Positions 54,808 through 63,818 of a stretch of 64,000 bases of DNA are shown piece by piece. The first letter of the stretch is position 1, and each line of letters opens with the position of its first letter. This DNA comes from JABDII01 sp963815325. Lineage in GTDB: Bacteria > Gemmatimonadota > Gemmatimonadetes > Gemmatimonadales > GWC2-71-9. The notes under the pieces are model-generated. The model was given only the letters and a program-made list of their open reading frames with translations, ran no database searches and was not told where the DNA came from. The stretch is taken from positions 1 through 64,000 of the forward strand of contig CAWFGG010000009.1 of NCBI GenBank assembly GCA_963815325.1, in the 5' to 3' direction. Made by a program: the position numbers and the translations under genes.

Positions 54808-56415
54808 TCAACGGTCCAGGTCGACTTGCCTCACTTCCACCACTTCGGGAGCGGCGGTGAGGGCGGCACGAAGCTCTGGGGTCAATGAGCCGTCGATGGC
54901 TATCGCAGCCAAGGCTTGCCCGCCCTCGTCGTGGCGCGCTTGATGGTAGCCGGCGATGTTGAGCCCGGCCTGGCCCAGCAGCGTGCCGACGCGACCGATG
55001 ACGCCGGGAACGTCGCGGTTCCGAATCACGACCAGCGTGCCCTTCGGCTGAATATCCACATGAAACTCCCCGATGCGAACCACCCGGGGGTGGCCTGCTC
55101 CCAGCATCGCCCCGGCCACTCGCGTCTCCGCGCCCTTGTGCCGGACCAGCAGCTCGATGAACTCGGCGTAGGCGCTGTGTCGCTTGACCCTGGACCAGTT
55201 CACTTCGATGTCCCGTGTCTCGGCCAAATGAAGGGCGTTGACGAAGTTGACCTCGGACGCCCCCAGCGCCGTCTGGAGCAAGCCCACCAAGGCGCTCGCC
55301 GCGAGCGGGCGCAGGATGTCGTCTTCCACCCCGGCATAGCGCAACTCCACCAGGTCAACCGGCCCGTCTGCCAGCGATCGAGCCAGGCGTCCCAACCGCT
55401 CCGAAAGGTCGAGCAGCGGCCGCACCCGCCGCATCTTCTCCCCGCCGATTGCCGGCGCATTGACGGCGCGGCTCAGGTCGCCTTCGAGCAATGCCGCACG
55501 GACGGCCGTGGCTATCTCGAGCGCCACACTCCGTTGCGCTTCCTCGGTCGAAGCACCCAGGTGCGGCGTGAGGACCACGTTCTCCAGGCTGCGCAGCGGA
55601 TGGTCGCTTGGCAGAGGTTCCTGATCGTACACGTCGAATGCGGCCCCGGCCAGGTGACCGCGTTCGAGATGCTCGATCAACGCATCCTGGTCGACGACGC
55701 CGCCGCGAGACGCATTCACCAGGTAGGCCCCCGGCTTCATGAGCGAGAGTTGGGCTGGGCCGATCATGCCGGCGGTCGATTCGGTAAGCGGCACATGTAA
55801 GGAAAGGACGTCCGCTTGCCGGAGTACCTCATCGAGGGGAGCCAACTCCAGATCGAGGGCCCGCGCCCGCTCCTGGTTGAGGAACGGGTCAAATGCGACG
55901 ACCCGCATGTCGAACGCCCTGGCTCGCCGTGCCACTTCGGCACCAACCCTACCCGCGCCCACCAACCCCAGGGTCTTGCCCGCGATCTCGACGCCTTGGA
56001 ACGAGCTCCGGTCCCACTTGCCGGCCTTCATCGAACGGTCGGCCATCGGGATGCGCCGTAACAGCGCCAGGATCAATGCGAGGGTGAGCTCGGTCGCGGA
56101 GATGGTATTCCCGGCCGGGGCGTTCAACACCGCGATGCCCTTCTCGGTCGCCGCGTCGACGTCGATGGTATCGATCCCGACGCCCGCGCGGCCAATCACC
56201 TTCAGGTGGGTGGCCTCGGCCAGCGATTCACGGGTAATCTGGGTGGCACTGCGCACCAGGACCGCGTCTGCTGCGGCGATGGCTCGAGCCAGCGCCTGGC
56301 CGGTGAGGCCAACCTGCTCCACCAACTCAAACAAGGCATCGTCCGCTAGCGGCTCGAGACCCTTCCGGTCGATCTTGTCGGCAATGAGCACGCGGAGGCG
56401 ACGTTCAGCGGTCAC
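54808..56415 (-). CDS. serA: D-3-phosphoglycerate dehydrogenase SerA (long form with ACT domain)
   Basis: A 535-residue dehydrogenase that starts serine synthesis from 3-phosphoglycerate. It has the N-terminal substrate domain, a Rossmann domain (GLVGAGRVGAEVARRA, NAD fingerprint at 153-158), the catalytic loop around RGGVVDQDAL and LTPHLGAST (His), an ASB-type middle domain and a C-terminal ACT domain (LVVIRNRDVPGVIGRVGTLL) for serine feedback. It overlaps the aminotransferase gene by 4 nt. Confidence 0.95.
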   Translation of the reverse strand: MTAERRLRVLIADKIDRKGLEPLADDALFELVEQVGLTGQALARAIAAADAVLVRSATQITRESLAEATHLKVIGRAGVGIDTIDVDAATEKGIAVLNAPAGNTISATELTLALILALLRRIPMADRSMKAGKWDRSSFQGVEIAGKTLGLVGAGRVGAEVARRARAFDMRVVAFDPFLNQERARALDLELAPLDEVLRQADVLSLHVPLTESTAGMIGPAQLSLMKPGAYLVNASRGGVVDQDALIEHLERGHLAGAAFDVYDQEPLPSDHPLRSLENVVLTPHLGASTEEAQRSVALEIATAVRAALLEGDLSRAVNAPAIGGEKMRRVRPLLDLSERLGRLARSLADGPVDLVELRYAGVEDDILRPLAASALVGLLQTALGASEVNFVNALHLAETRDIEVNWSRVKRHSAYAEFIELLVRHKGAETRVAGAMLGAGHPRVVRIGEFHVDIQPKGTLVVIRNRDVPGVIGRVGTLLGQAGLNIAGYHQARHDEGGQALAAIAIDGSLTPELRAALTAAPEVVEVRQVDLDR

Positions 56416-57527
56416 GGAGCCAGCACTCCTTCGAGATGGTGAAGCAGTTCGTCGAGTTCTGCCACGGTGTGATCACCCATGTGGCCGATCCGAATGGTAG
56501 TGTCCTTGAGCTGACCGTAGCCCGGAGCAATGGTGAAACCGCGTTCCTTGAGGCGGGCCGTGACCTCGGGGCCGGTGCGGCCCTCGGGCAGGCAAACGCA
56601 GCTCACGGTCGGAGAACGGTAGCCTTCGGGCGCCAGCATCGTTAGCCCGACGCCTCGATCGCACATCTCATCGACCCATTGCCACACCCGGGCTGCCATG
56701 TCGGCGTGGCGGCGGTACCGCATGGCCGGAGTCTCGGCGTCGATTCGTGCCAACTGGGTTCGCAACGCGTAGAGCAGCGAGATGGCCGGCGTGTTCGGTG
56801 TCTGGCGCTTGGCCAGGCCCGCCTCGAAGGCCAGGATGTCGAAATAGGTGCCCCGGTTGGGAATGGTCTCCGCTCTTCGGACGGCCGATTCCTGGGCCAC
56901 GCCGAAGGCCAACCCGGGAGGCAAAGCCAGGGCCTTCTGCGAACCGGTCAGGATGAAGTCGAGCTGCCAGCCGTCCGCCTCGACCGGCATCCCCCCCACA
57001 CCCGTCACACTATCGACCAGGAGCAACACATCATCGCGCCGGTGTACCGCCTCGGCTAGCTCGGCCACGGGATTCAACACGCCGGTCGAGGTCTCCGAAT
57101 GCACCACCGTTACCGCGTCGTAGGACCCGCGTCCGAGCGCCGTGTCGAGGAGGTCCGCCGTGTGGCCACGGCCCCACGGGACTTCGAGAGCCTCGACCGT
57201 GCGGCCGTGGGATGAGGCGATCTCGCTGAACCGGGCACTGAAGGCCCCGTTGACCAGTGCTAGGACCCGCTCTCTGCTGCAGCATCGGATGGCCGCTTCC
57301 ATCAGGCCGGTCGCCGAAGACGACGACACATAGACCGGACGGCGGGTGCCGAAGATCCGCTGGAGCCCGGGCTCGACGTCCGCCATCAGCTCCTGGATTG
57401 CCGTGCCTCGGTGGCCGATCATAGGGCGGGCCTGGGCCGCCAGGACCTCCGGCCGGACCTCGGTGGGGCCCGGAAGGAAGAAGCGACCGAAGTCGGTGGC
57501 AGGTTCGCGAGCCGTTGCGTGGGTCAT
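56412..57527 (-). CDS. Class V aminotransferase, probable phosphoserine or serine-family transaminase
   Basis: A 371-residue PLP enzyme of the alanine-glyoxylate/serine-pyruvate type. The opening FLPGPTEVRPEVLAAQARPM and the PLP lysine Lys198 in LTGSQKALALPPG are typical, with the conserved VVHSETSTGVLNPV and LLVDSVTGVGG. It lies between serB and serA with 4-nt overlaps on both sides. I infer that it takes the SerC role (3-phosphohydroxypyruvate to phosphoserine), as class V enzymes of this branch do in some bacteria and archaea. An alanine-glyoxylate role is the alternative. Confidence 0.8.
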   Translation of the reverse strand: MTHATAREPATDFGRFFLPGPTEVRPEVLAAQARPMIGHRGTAIQELMADVEPGLQRIFGTRRPVYVSSSSATGLMEAAIRCCSRERVLALVNGAFSARFSEIASSHGRTVEALEVPWGRGHTADLLDTALGRGSYDAVTVVHSETSTGVLNPVAELAEAVHRRDDVLLLVDSVTGVGGMPVEADGWQLDFILTGSQKALALPPGLAFGVAQESAVRRAETIPNRGTYFDILAFEAGLAKRQTPNTPAISLLYALRTQLARIDAETPAMRYRRHADMAARVWQWVDEMCDRGVGLTMLAPEGYRSPTVSCVCLPEGRTGPEVTARLKERGFTIAPGYGQLKDTTIRIGHMGDHTVAELDELLHHLEGVLAP

Positions 57528-58198
57528 GCGTTGGTGCCTTCAGTTAGGGTTTCGGTACCCAAGGCCAGTTTCACGACCGGAAGCAGCGAGGGTCCGTCGA
57601 TCACCACGTCGGCCGCCCGCCGGATGGAAGCCCGGTTCTTGACGCCGGCAAACGCGACGAACGTGTCGACCGCTGGCTTGGCCTCGAGGTCGGTGGCGCC
57701 ATCGCCGACCAGCATCACAGGCACTCGTAGCGAGGGCTTCCACGACTCTATCACCTGGCGCTTCCCCCCAGCCGTGGTGAGCGGCGATCCAGTGTCGAAG
57801 CCGGAATACGAACCATCCGGGCCGAACACCACGTCCACCGCGGCCACCGCGTCTGGCCGTATTCCCAGGTGAGCCGCCAGGACCAGGATGGCGGGTTTCA
57901 GACCTCCTGATACGATCCTGACCTCGATTCCGGCGCCCATCAGCTCCCGGACCACCCGCGGAACGTCCTGAACCATGGTGTCGACATATCGCTGGCCCAG
58001 CCGTTCGACCCGCTGCCGGCTGGGCCTCACCTGCTCGAGGCGGAGGCCATAGACCTCCTCCAGTGGCACCCGTCCTTCCATCGCGAGCTGGGTTAGCCGG
58101 GCGATCTCATCGGCCCGGTCGGCGGCCAGGTCCTCGATCCCTTCTATGGTAGAGAGCGTCGAGTCGCAGTCGAAGATAACCGTCCCGAATGAAGGCAT
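57524..58198 (-). CDS. serB: HAD-family phosphoserine phosphatase SerB
   Basis: A 224-residue HAD phosphatase that makes serine from phosphoserine. Motif I is IFDCDSTLST (Asp10 nucleophile, Asp12), motif II the SGG in VRIVSGGLKPAIL, motif III the Lys of AGGKRQVIE and motif IV GDGATDLEA. The cap region (AADRADEIARLTQLAMEGRV) is that of SerB. First gene of the serine operon; a 26-bp palindrome lies 52 bp upstream. Confidence 0.9.
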   Translation of the reverse strand: MPSFGTVIFDCDSTLSTIEGIEDLAADRADEIARLTQLAMEGRVPLEEVYGLRLEQVRPSRQRVERLGQRYVDTMVQDVPRVVRELMGAGIEVRIVSGGLKPAILVLAAHLGIRPDAVAAVDVVFGPDGSYSGFDTGSPLTTAGGKRQVIESWKPSLRVPVMLVGDGATDLEAKPAVDTFVAFAGVKNRASIRRAADVVIDGPSLLPVVKLALGTETLTEGTNA

Positions 58199-58249
58199 CC
58201 CTAGGACCCCATGGGAGCTGAGCGACCGAGTCCAAGACCCGCAATTGGG

Positions 58250-58275
58250 CCTGAGATATCACGTGACATCTGAGG
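58250..58275. promoter_or_regulatory. 26-bp palindrome upstream of the serine operon (candidate operator)
   Basis: Positions 58250-58275 read as a near-perfect palindrome with 2 mismatched pairs. The perfect core is TCACGTGA (58259-58266), flanked symmetrically by AGAT...ATCT and CCT...AGG. It lies 52 bp upstream of serB and between the serB start and the MATE stop, both minus-strand genes. It looks like a dimer-binding site for a repressor or activator of serine synthesis, but the protein is not known. Confidence 0.55.
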
Positions 58276-58315
58276 TGTTTTTCCTTTGTCTAGCAACCAT
58301 ATGATGCCCTCGTAA

Positions 58316-59719
58316 TCAGTTGTTCACATGCGGCTCATCGATTACGACTCGGGAGAGGTTCCTCCGCATTCTGAGCCTGACTCTGGTAAGCAGAAATGCC
58401 GCAACGACACCCAAACCTGCCAGAATGCCCCACCAGAGGCCCTGGGCGCCGAGTGGCGTCGCGAACCCGAGCAAGACGCTCACGGGGGTACCGATGAGCC
58501 AGAATCCCACGAGCGCCACCACCATTGGGGCGCGGGTGTCTCCCAACCCGCGGAGGATACCCACACACACCACCTGGAGCCCGTCGAACACCTGGAATAC
58601 CCCGGCGATCGGGATCAGGCTCACCGCGAGCGCGAGCACTGCCGGGTCCGTCGTGTAGATGCGTGCCAGCGCTCCTGGCATTCCCAGAAATATGCCGGCG
58701 GTAGCCGCCATGAACCCGCCGCCGGTGAAGAGCGCTGCGCGCGCGTATCGCCTGGCGGCCACCGCGTCGTTCCGGCCCACCGCGTTGCCGACCATGACCG
58801 AGGCGGCCATCGACACGCCGAGCGGAACCATGAACGTCATGGACGCGAGGTTGATGGCGACCTGGTGCCCTGCCACTTCCACGGTGCCCAGGAGCCCCAT
58901 GAAGATGGCGATCGCTCCGAAGGCGGTCATTTCGAGCTGGAGCTGGACCCCGATCGGCAGGCCGAGGCGGAGCATGCGCCAGATGGGCTTGAATGCGAGG
59001 CTTTCCGGCAGAATCGGCGTGAGGTAGGGTTTCAGGTCCTTCCACGCGAGGGCCAGGAGTGCCAGGGCCATGAGCCAGCGGCTGATGCTCGTGGCCCAGG
59101 CCGAACCGTAGGCGCCCATGGCCGGAATGCCCAGCTTGCCGAACACCATCACATAGTTAAGCGCCGCGTTGACCACGTTTGCGGCCAGGATGGTTACGAC
59201 GATGGGTGCCAGGCGGTGCATGGCCTGGAGCCCCTGCCGCACCGACACGAAGGCCAGGAACGGAAACACCCCGGGCATGACGCGAAGCGCGTAGCCTGCC
59301 GCCACCGGTACCAGTTCGTCCGGCTGTTGGAGGAGGCCCAAGATGGGGCCCGCCGTGAGGAGCAGGAGCGAAGACGGGACCGACAGGACCAGGGCAAGCA
59401 CGATGCCGCGTTGCATGCCCCGGGCGATAGCCGGCTCGTCTTTGGCTCCGACCGCTTGGGCCACGACTGGATCGAGCGCCATGAGGACACCGATGCCGAA
59501 GATGGCCAGGCCGAAGAAGTAGAGATTGCCGAGCGCCACGGCGGCCAAAGCCACGGCGGAGTAGTGCCCGACCATGATCGAGTCGACCGTGCCCATGACC
59601 ATCATCCCCACCTGCACTACCGTGACCGGTATGGCGAGCCGGAACAGCGCCCGCATCTCGTCGATGGTGGGCAGGACGCCGGTGGAGATGGGACTGGTGT
59701 GGGCCTGGGCGTGCGGCAC
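58316..59719 (-). CDS. MATE-family efflux transporter
   Basis: A 467-residue membrane protein with 12 predicted segments. MATE features are the N-terminal FRLAIPVTVVQVGMMVMGTV and DSIMVGHYSAVALAAVALGN, the half-repeat GLPIGVQLQLEMTAFGAIAI and the loop LGDTRAPMVVAL near the end. It exports cationic drugs or metabolites in exchange for Na+ or H+. The start at 59719 gives the usual short N-terminus. The substrate is not predictable. It lies upstream of the serine operon by 117 bp and may be transcribed with it. Confidence 0.9.
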   Translation of the reverse strand: MPHAQAHTSPISTGVLPTIDEMRALFRLAIPVTVVQVGMMVMGTVDSIMVGHYSAVALAAVALGNLYFFGLAIFGIGVLMALDPVVAQAVGAKDEPAIARGMQRGIVLALVLSVPSSLLLLTAGPILGLLQQPDELVPVAAGYALRVMPGVFPFLAFVSVRQGLQAMHRLAPIVVTILAANVVNAALNYVMVFGKLGIPAMGAYGSAWATSISRWLMALALLALAWKDLKPYLTPILPESLAFKPIWRMLRLGLPIGVQLQLEMTAFGAIAIFMGLLGTVEVAGHQVAINLASMTFMVPLGVSMAASVMVGNAVGRNDAVAARRYARAALFTGGGFMAATAGIFLGMPGALARIYTTDPAVLALAVSLIPIAGVFQVFDGLQVVCVGILRGLGDTRAPMVVALVGFWLIGTPVSVLLGFATPLGAQGLWWGILAGLGVVAAFLLTRVRLRMRRNLSRVVIDEPHVNN

Positions 59720-59801
59720 GGCGGCTCCCGAATGTTTCCCGCGCTCGTTGGCTAGGGAACACGAAGAGCCGGTAAGGTAATCGTGCAGGAGGCGCGATGA
59801 A

Positions 59802-62800
59802 CTAGCGGGAGGCGGCCACCACGGTCATCCGCCCGATGCGGCGGGCGCCGCCGGACTCGATGTGGAAGAAGTAGACGCCGCTGGCCACCGGCCGGCCGTC
59901 GCGGTTCCGCACGTTCCACTCGGCTTCGCCACCGAAGGTGGTGGAGTTGTGCTCCAGGAGTGCGACCAGGACGCCGCTCGAGGTATAGATCCGGATGATG
60001 GCCCGCTCGGGCAGGTTTACGAACTTGATCACCCGGTTGTCTGTCTCGTCGTACCCGCTCGAGAAGTAGTACGGATCGGGCACCGGGTGGACGTTCTGCA
60101 GGTCGTCCTTGGTGACCGGGTTCACCCGGTTCACCACGTCCCAGGTGATCCGCAGCTCGCTCCCCACCGCGGTCCACGAGCGCGGCGGGTCGAAGTCTTG
60201 GTTGAAGAGGTAGGGCCCGTAGTTGCCGCCGTCGCCGTTGCCGCCCACGATGCCGCCGATATATGTCCGGAGCGCCCAGACCCGGCCGGGCGCCGGGACC
60301 TGCCCGCCCAGGAGCCCGATGGTGAAGATGTCGCCCGAGAGATAGAGGCCGAAGCCGGCATCCGGCCACGCCGGTGCGCTCTGCGCCGCGGCCAGGTCCG
60401 GACTGAACGGCACCACCGGGCCGGGGATCGCGGTCTGGCTCAGCGTATAAGTGGGCCCGCCCACACAGGAGGCCGTCCCCACGTTGTAGGCCGGATCGTT
60501 GGCCGGCGGGATGCAGTGGAAGTCGGTCGCGGTCAGCTCGTCGCGCCCGTCGTACGACCCGGCCGATGGCAGCGCCCCGGACGGATTCAGGATGCCCCAG
60601 GTCCCACCGAGACGGTCCGCCGCGAAGGGGACGGGTACGTTGTGGGTCACGTCGATCACCGAGTCGATGGTGCCGCCCGCGCCCCAGTAGAGGTTGAAGT
60701 CGGCCGCGCGGCGGGCGCCGCTCTTGATCCCTTCCATGGGCCGGAACTCGGCGCCTCCAACGGACTGGTAGGCCTGGGTGTTGTGGATCAGCGTGACGCC
60801 GGTCAAGGCGCCGGCATTGTTGTAGTTGGTCATCGGGATGCCGGAGAGGTTCGCCTGGTTGCCCGAGATCGGGTCGGCCCGGGCCTCGTTGTTCTGCGGT
60901 GACGGCCCGTCGAACCAGCGCGACCCGTTGTAGGCACATTCCCCATAGGAGCCAAAGGAGGCCCCAAAGTTCTGGCGACCGTTCGCACAGCCTCGGCCGT
61001 ATAGCGAGTGATAATCGGGCCCTTCCATATACAGTGTCATCGCGCCGTTGAACTGATAAGCGCCTCCCGCCCCGCCATAGCGCGCCGCCAGTGTGCCGTC
61101 GATCGGGACGGCCGGCAAACTTCGGCTGACATACTGAAGCCCGATCTCCTGCGGCTGGGTGATGGGAAACAGCAGTGTGTCGGGCTTCCCCCCGGCCGCG
61201 CTGGCGACGATCCAGTATTGATGCGGGATGGGCGGGCTGCTATAGGGCGAGCCCAGCACGATCCGGTCGAGCCGCGCGGTCAGCGCCCCCGGCTGGCTCA
61301 CCAGTTCCTTGACGAACCCGGCCAAGCCGATCTCCCAGGCATTACTGGGTGGGAACGGTCCGGCGAACCGGCCGGTCACCCGGTCGAGCGAGGGATTGGG
61401 GGCCGTGTGATCGAGCAACACCCCGCGGCCGTAGATGCCGGTGACGAGGTCGACCGTGTTCTGGTAGTTGACGGCGCGATTGGAGGGCGTGACCGGCTTC
61501 AGCACCCGCGACGACTCGAGCGTGCTGGGCCCGGATTGCCAGGAGTTCAGGTCGAAGGCGGTAACGGTGTAGAAGTAGCGAAAGCTGTTACGGGCGGTCG
61601 AGTCGACGAACACGAACGGGACACCGGTGTTGTCGAGGCCGCTGCTATAGGGTCCAACCAGCGGGATCGCGGCCGTATCGGCGCGGAGGATGAGGGCGTT
61701 ACCGTTGGGCAGCGCGATGCGGTCGCCCAGGCGGACCTGGTGGATCGGACCGACGAGGGGCACCTCGTTGTGCACCGTGCGCGCGACTCCCGGAGCGATG
61801 GGATCATAAATGGCCGGGCACCCGCCGGTGATGCCCAGCTCGGGTGCGCAGGTCTGCTCCTGACTGGGAGACCGAGGCACCTGGCCCGCGTAATCGGAAA
61901 TTGTGGTCTCCTGATAATCGAACTGCGCCACCAGGGTGAGCGCCGCCGGGTCGTCGACCCGGCCGCGGAAGATCCGGTAGCCCTCCACGTCGAACTGTCG
62001 GAAGTTGGGATCGTAGAGCGGGTTCGGGACGGGCACGGTCCCGCCGGGCGGAACCCAGGTCGCATCCTTGGCGACGTCGAAATAGGGATCGCCGCTCGCC
62101 TCGATCGACGATGGCCGCCACAGCACTGTGACCTGCCCATCGCCCGGGATTAGAAAGAAATCGGGTGCGGCGGGCGCCGTAGGTGTCAGGAATTGGTGAT
62201 CGAAGAACGCCTGGGCCAGCTGCGCCTTGCCGTAAAGCGAGCGGGGCTCGAAGGTGAACTCGTACTGGGACAGCGTCCCGTCACCATCCAGATCCAAGGC
62301 GCCGCGGAACCCGGCGATCGAGTCGACCCGGTTCACTCCAGCGGCCACGACGGCCGGGTCGCCGAATCCCGCGATGACGGAGAAGTCACCTGGGTCGATG
62401 TCGCAATTCATCCCTCCAGCGCACGAACCGATTCCAACCGGGGCCGCAAAAACGTACGCCACGGCGAACGTGGCCGATTCGCCGGGAGCCAGGTCCGCCG
62501 GCGTGCCGGAGAGGAAGAATCGTATGTCGAAGGGCCGTTGATTCTCGATGTAGCAAATCCGCGTGATTGAAGGCGGGCCCAGGTTGCAGGGCTCGTCGCC
62601 GGCGGCGATGCTCATGCCACCGGAGAGGTAGCGATACAGCTGCGACGTGTTCCAAGGATCCCTGAATGCCCCCCCATTCTCCGTTACGCTGTAAATCGTC
62701 GCATGGGGCTGGCTCAGCAGCTTGATACCAACCAGCCCACTCCCCGGGAAGAACGGCGGCGAGAATATCAACGGATCGAAGCTCCACCGTGGGCTCTGGG

Positions 62801-63707
62801 AGAAACTCGGGTCCCAGGCGTAGCCCATCGCCAGCGGCAGGTGCACCGATGAGTAGTTAGTGCCAGCCGAAGCAACATCCGCATCGGCAGAGATGGCAGC
62901 ATAGAGACCGGCGATGGTGTAACCCTCGACCGGCAGGGTGATGTTGAATTTGGTATTGCTCAACTGATGAAACTTCTGTGCCTGCCTCAGCAGAAACGGC
63001 TGGAGGGCCGGAGGTGCCGTGGCATACGAGGCCGGATCGAGTGATGTGATGTTGTACAGGGTCGTGACGACGTATAGGATATCTTCGTTTGCTCCGGGCT
63101 GGTTCCATGCCAGGACCCTCATGTCTGCCAAGATCCCAAGTGGATGAGGTCGGCCAGCGACGAAGGCTGGATCGCCCTCCCAGGAAAGCCACCACATGTC
63201 TTCGTCGGCGGCCGCGACCCTTCCGTGCAGTACAGGATCGTAAAGTGGCATAGCGGGAACCCGAGCTACATCCGGCCAGTCGGCCCGATCCGCAGAATCG
63301 CCGGACGCAGAGATCGGCTCGGCCTCCAGGCCGTGCTGGGTCGTTCCCTTTGGGTCGTAGAGGAATGCTCCGGTCGTGTCACCGGCCCACGGCCCTCCAT
63401 CCGGTCCGATGATGCCGGCCACCTGGAGCCCGCTATTGAAGATGTAGTTGTTCGGCGTCCCCTTCGGCCAAAAAGCGCCCGAAATCGATGTGAAAAACGG
63501 CGCATTCGAACAGAGTATCCCGTCCGACGTGAAACCGCACTGGACCCGGTTGGCACTCAGTGCGTATTGGCTACGGGCGAAGAGTTGGAACCCGCGACTT
63601 TGAGTTGTTGGTTTCTGGGAATAGAGGAGGGACGGAGCGGTGCCGGCCAAAAATAGGAGGCCGACGGCCACGTGAATGAGCCTATGCTGCCAGCGTGTGC
63701 TGCGCAT
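59802..63707 (-). CDS. Large secreted protein with EF-hand-like loop and FlgD/T9SS-like C-terminal domain
   Basis: I do not recognise the main domain. The 1301-residue protein starts with a signal peptide (MRSTRWQHRLIHVAVGLLFL and onward to LLYSQ), so it is exported. The middle is beta-rich with many short Gly/Pro/Asn loops, a perfect EF-hand-type loop DLDGDGTLSQYE (residues 472-483) that should bind Ca(2+), and Cys-bearing loops. The last 75 residues (ERAIIRIYTSSGVLVALLEH, then GRPVASGVYFFHIESGGAR) resemble the FlgD-Ig or T9SS type A sorting domain. The ATG at 63707 was chosen because it begins the signal peptide; an upstream in-frame start at 63749 adds 14 non-hydrophobic residues. Possibly a cell-surface or secreted enzyme or adhesin. 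Confidence 0.7.
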   Translation of the reverse strand: MRSTRWQHRLIHVAVGLLFLAGTAPSLLYSQKPTTQSRGFQLFARSQYALSANRVQCGFTSDGILCSNAPFFTSISGAFWPKGTPNNYIFNSGLQVAGIIGPDGGPWAGDTTGAFLYDPKGTTQHGLEAEPISASGDSADRADWPDVARVPAMPLYDPVLHGRVAAADEDMWWLSWEGDPAFVAGRPHPLGILADMRVLAWNQPGANEDILYVVTTLYNITSLDPASYATAPPALQPFLLRQAQKFHQLSNTKFNITLPVEGYTIAGLYAAISADADVASAGTNYSSVHLPLAMGYAWDPSFSQSPRWSFDPLIFSPPFFPGSGLVGIKLLSQPHATIYSVTENGGAFRDPWNTSQLYRYLSGGMSIAAGDEPCNLGPPSITRICYIENQRPFDIRFFLSGTPADLAPGESATFAVAYVFAAPVGIGSCAGGMNCDIDPGDFSVIAGFGDPAVVAAGVNRVDSIAGFRGALDLDGDGTLSQYEFTFEPRSLYGKAQLAQAFFDHQFLTPTAPAAPDFFLIPGDGQVTVLWRPSSIEASGDPYFDVAKDATWVPPGGTVPVPNPLYDPNFRQFDVEGYRIFRGRVDDPAALTLVAQFDYQETTISDYAGQVPRSPSQEQTCAPELGITGGCPAIYDPIAPGVARTVHNEVPLVGPIHQVRLGDRIALPNGNALILRADTAAIPLVGPYSSGLDNTGVPFVFVDSTARNSFRYFYTVTAFDLNSWQSGPSTLESSRVLKPVTPSNRAVNYQNTVDLVTGIYGRGVLLDHTAPNPSLDRVTGRFAGPFPPSNAWEIGLAGFVKELVSQPGALTARLDRIVLGSPYSSPPIPHQYWIVASAAGGKPDTLLFPITQPQEIGLQYVSRSLPAVPIDGTLAARYGGAGGAYQFNGAMTLYMEGPDYHSLYGRGCANGRQNFGASFGSYGECAYNGSRWFDGPSPQNNEARADPISGNQANLSGIPMTNYNNAGALTGVTLIHNTQAYQSVGGAEFRPMEGIKSGARRAADFNLYWGAGGTIDSVIDVTHNVPVPFAADRLGGTWGILNPSGALPSAGSYDGRDELTATDFHCIPPANDPAYNVGTASCVGGPTYTLSQTAIPGPVVPFSPDLAAAQSAPAWPDAGFGLYLSGDIFTIGLLGGQVPAPGRVWALRTYIGGIVGGNGDGGNYGPYLFNQDFDPPRSWTAVGSELRITWDVVNRVNPVTKDDLQNVHPVPDPYYFSSGYDETDNRVIKFVNLPERAIIRIYTSSGVLVALLEHNSTTFGGEAEWNVRNRDGRPVASGVYFFHIESGGARRIGRMTVVAASR

Positions 63708-63818
63708 ACGTCCCGTGCTGAATCGAGAGGAGCCGCCTCCGCCGACCAAAGCCCAAGGCGACTCTGCCCGGGAGACGTCTCCCCTACATTGGCAAACACA
63801 TTGATGGAAAGCCTGAAA

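Noticed and set aside
56436..57872. Plus-strand frames over the serine operon
   Set aside because: Antisense shadows of genes with clear enzyme motifs on the minus strand.
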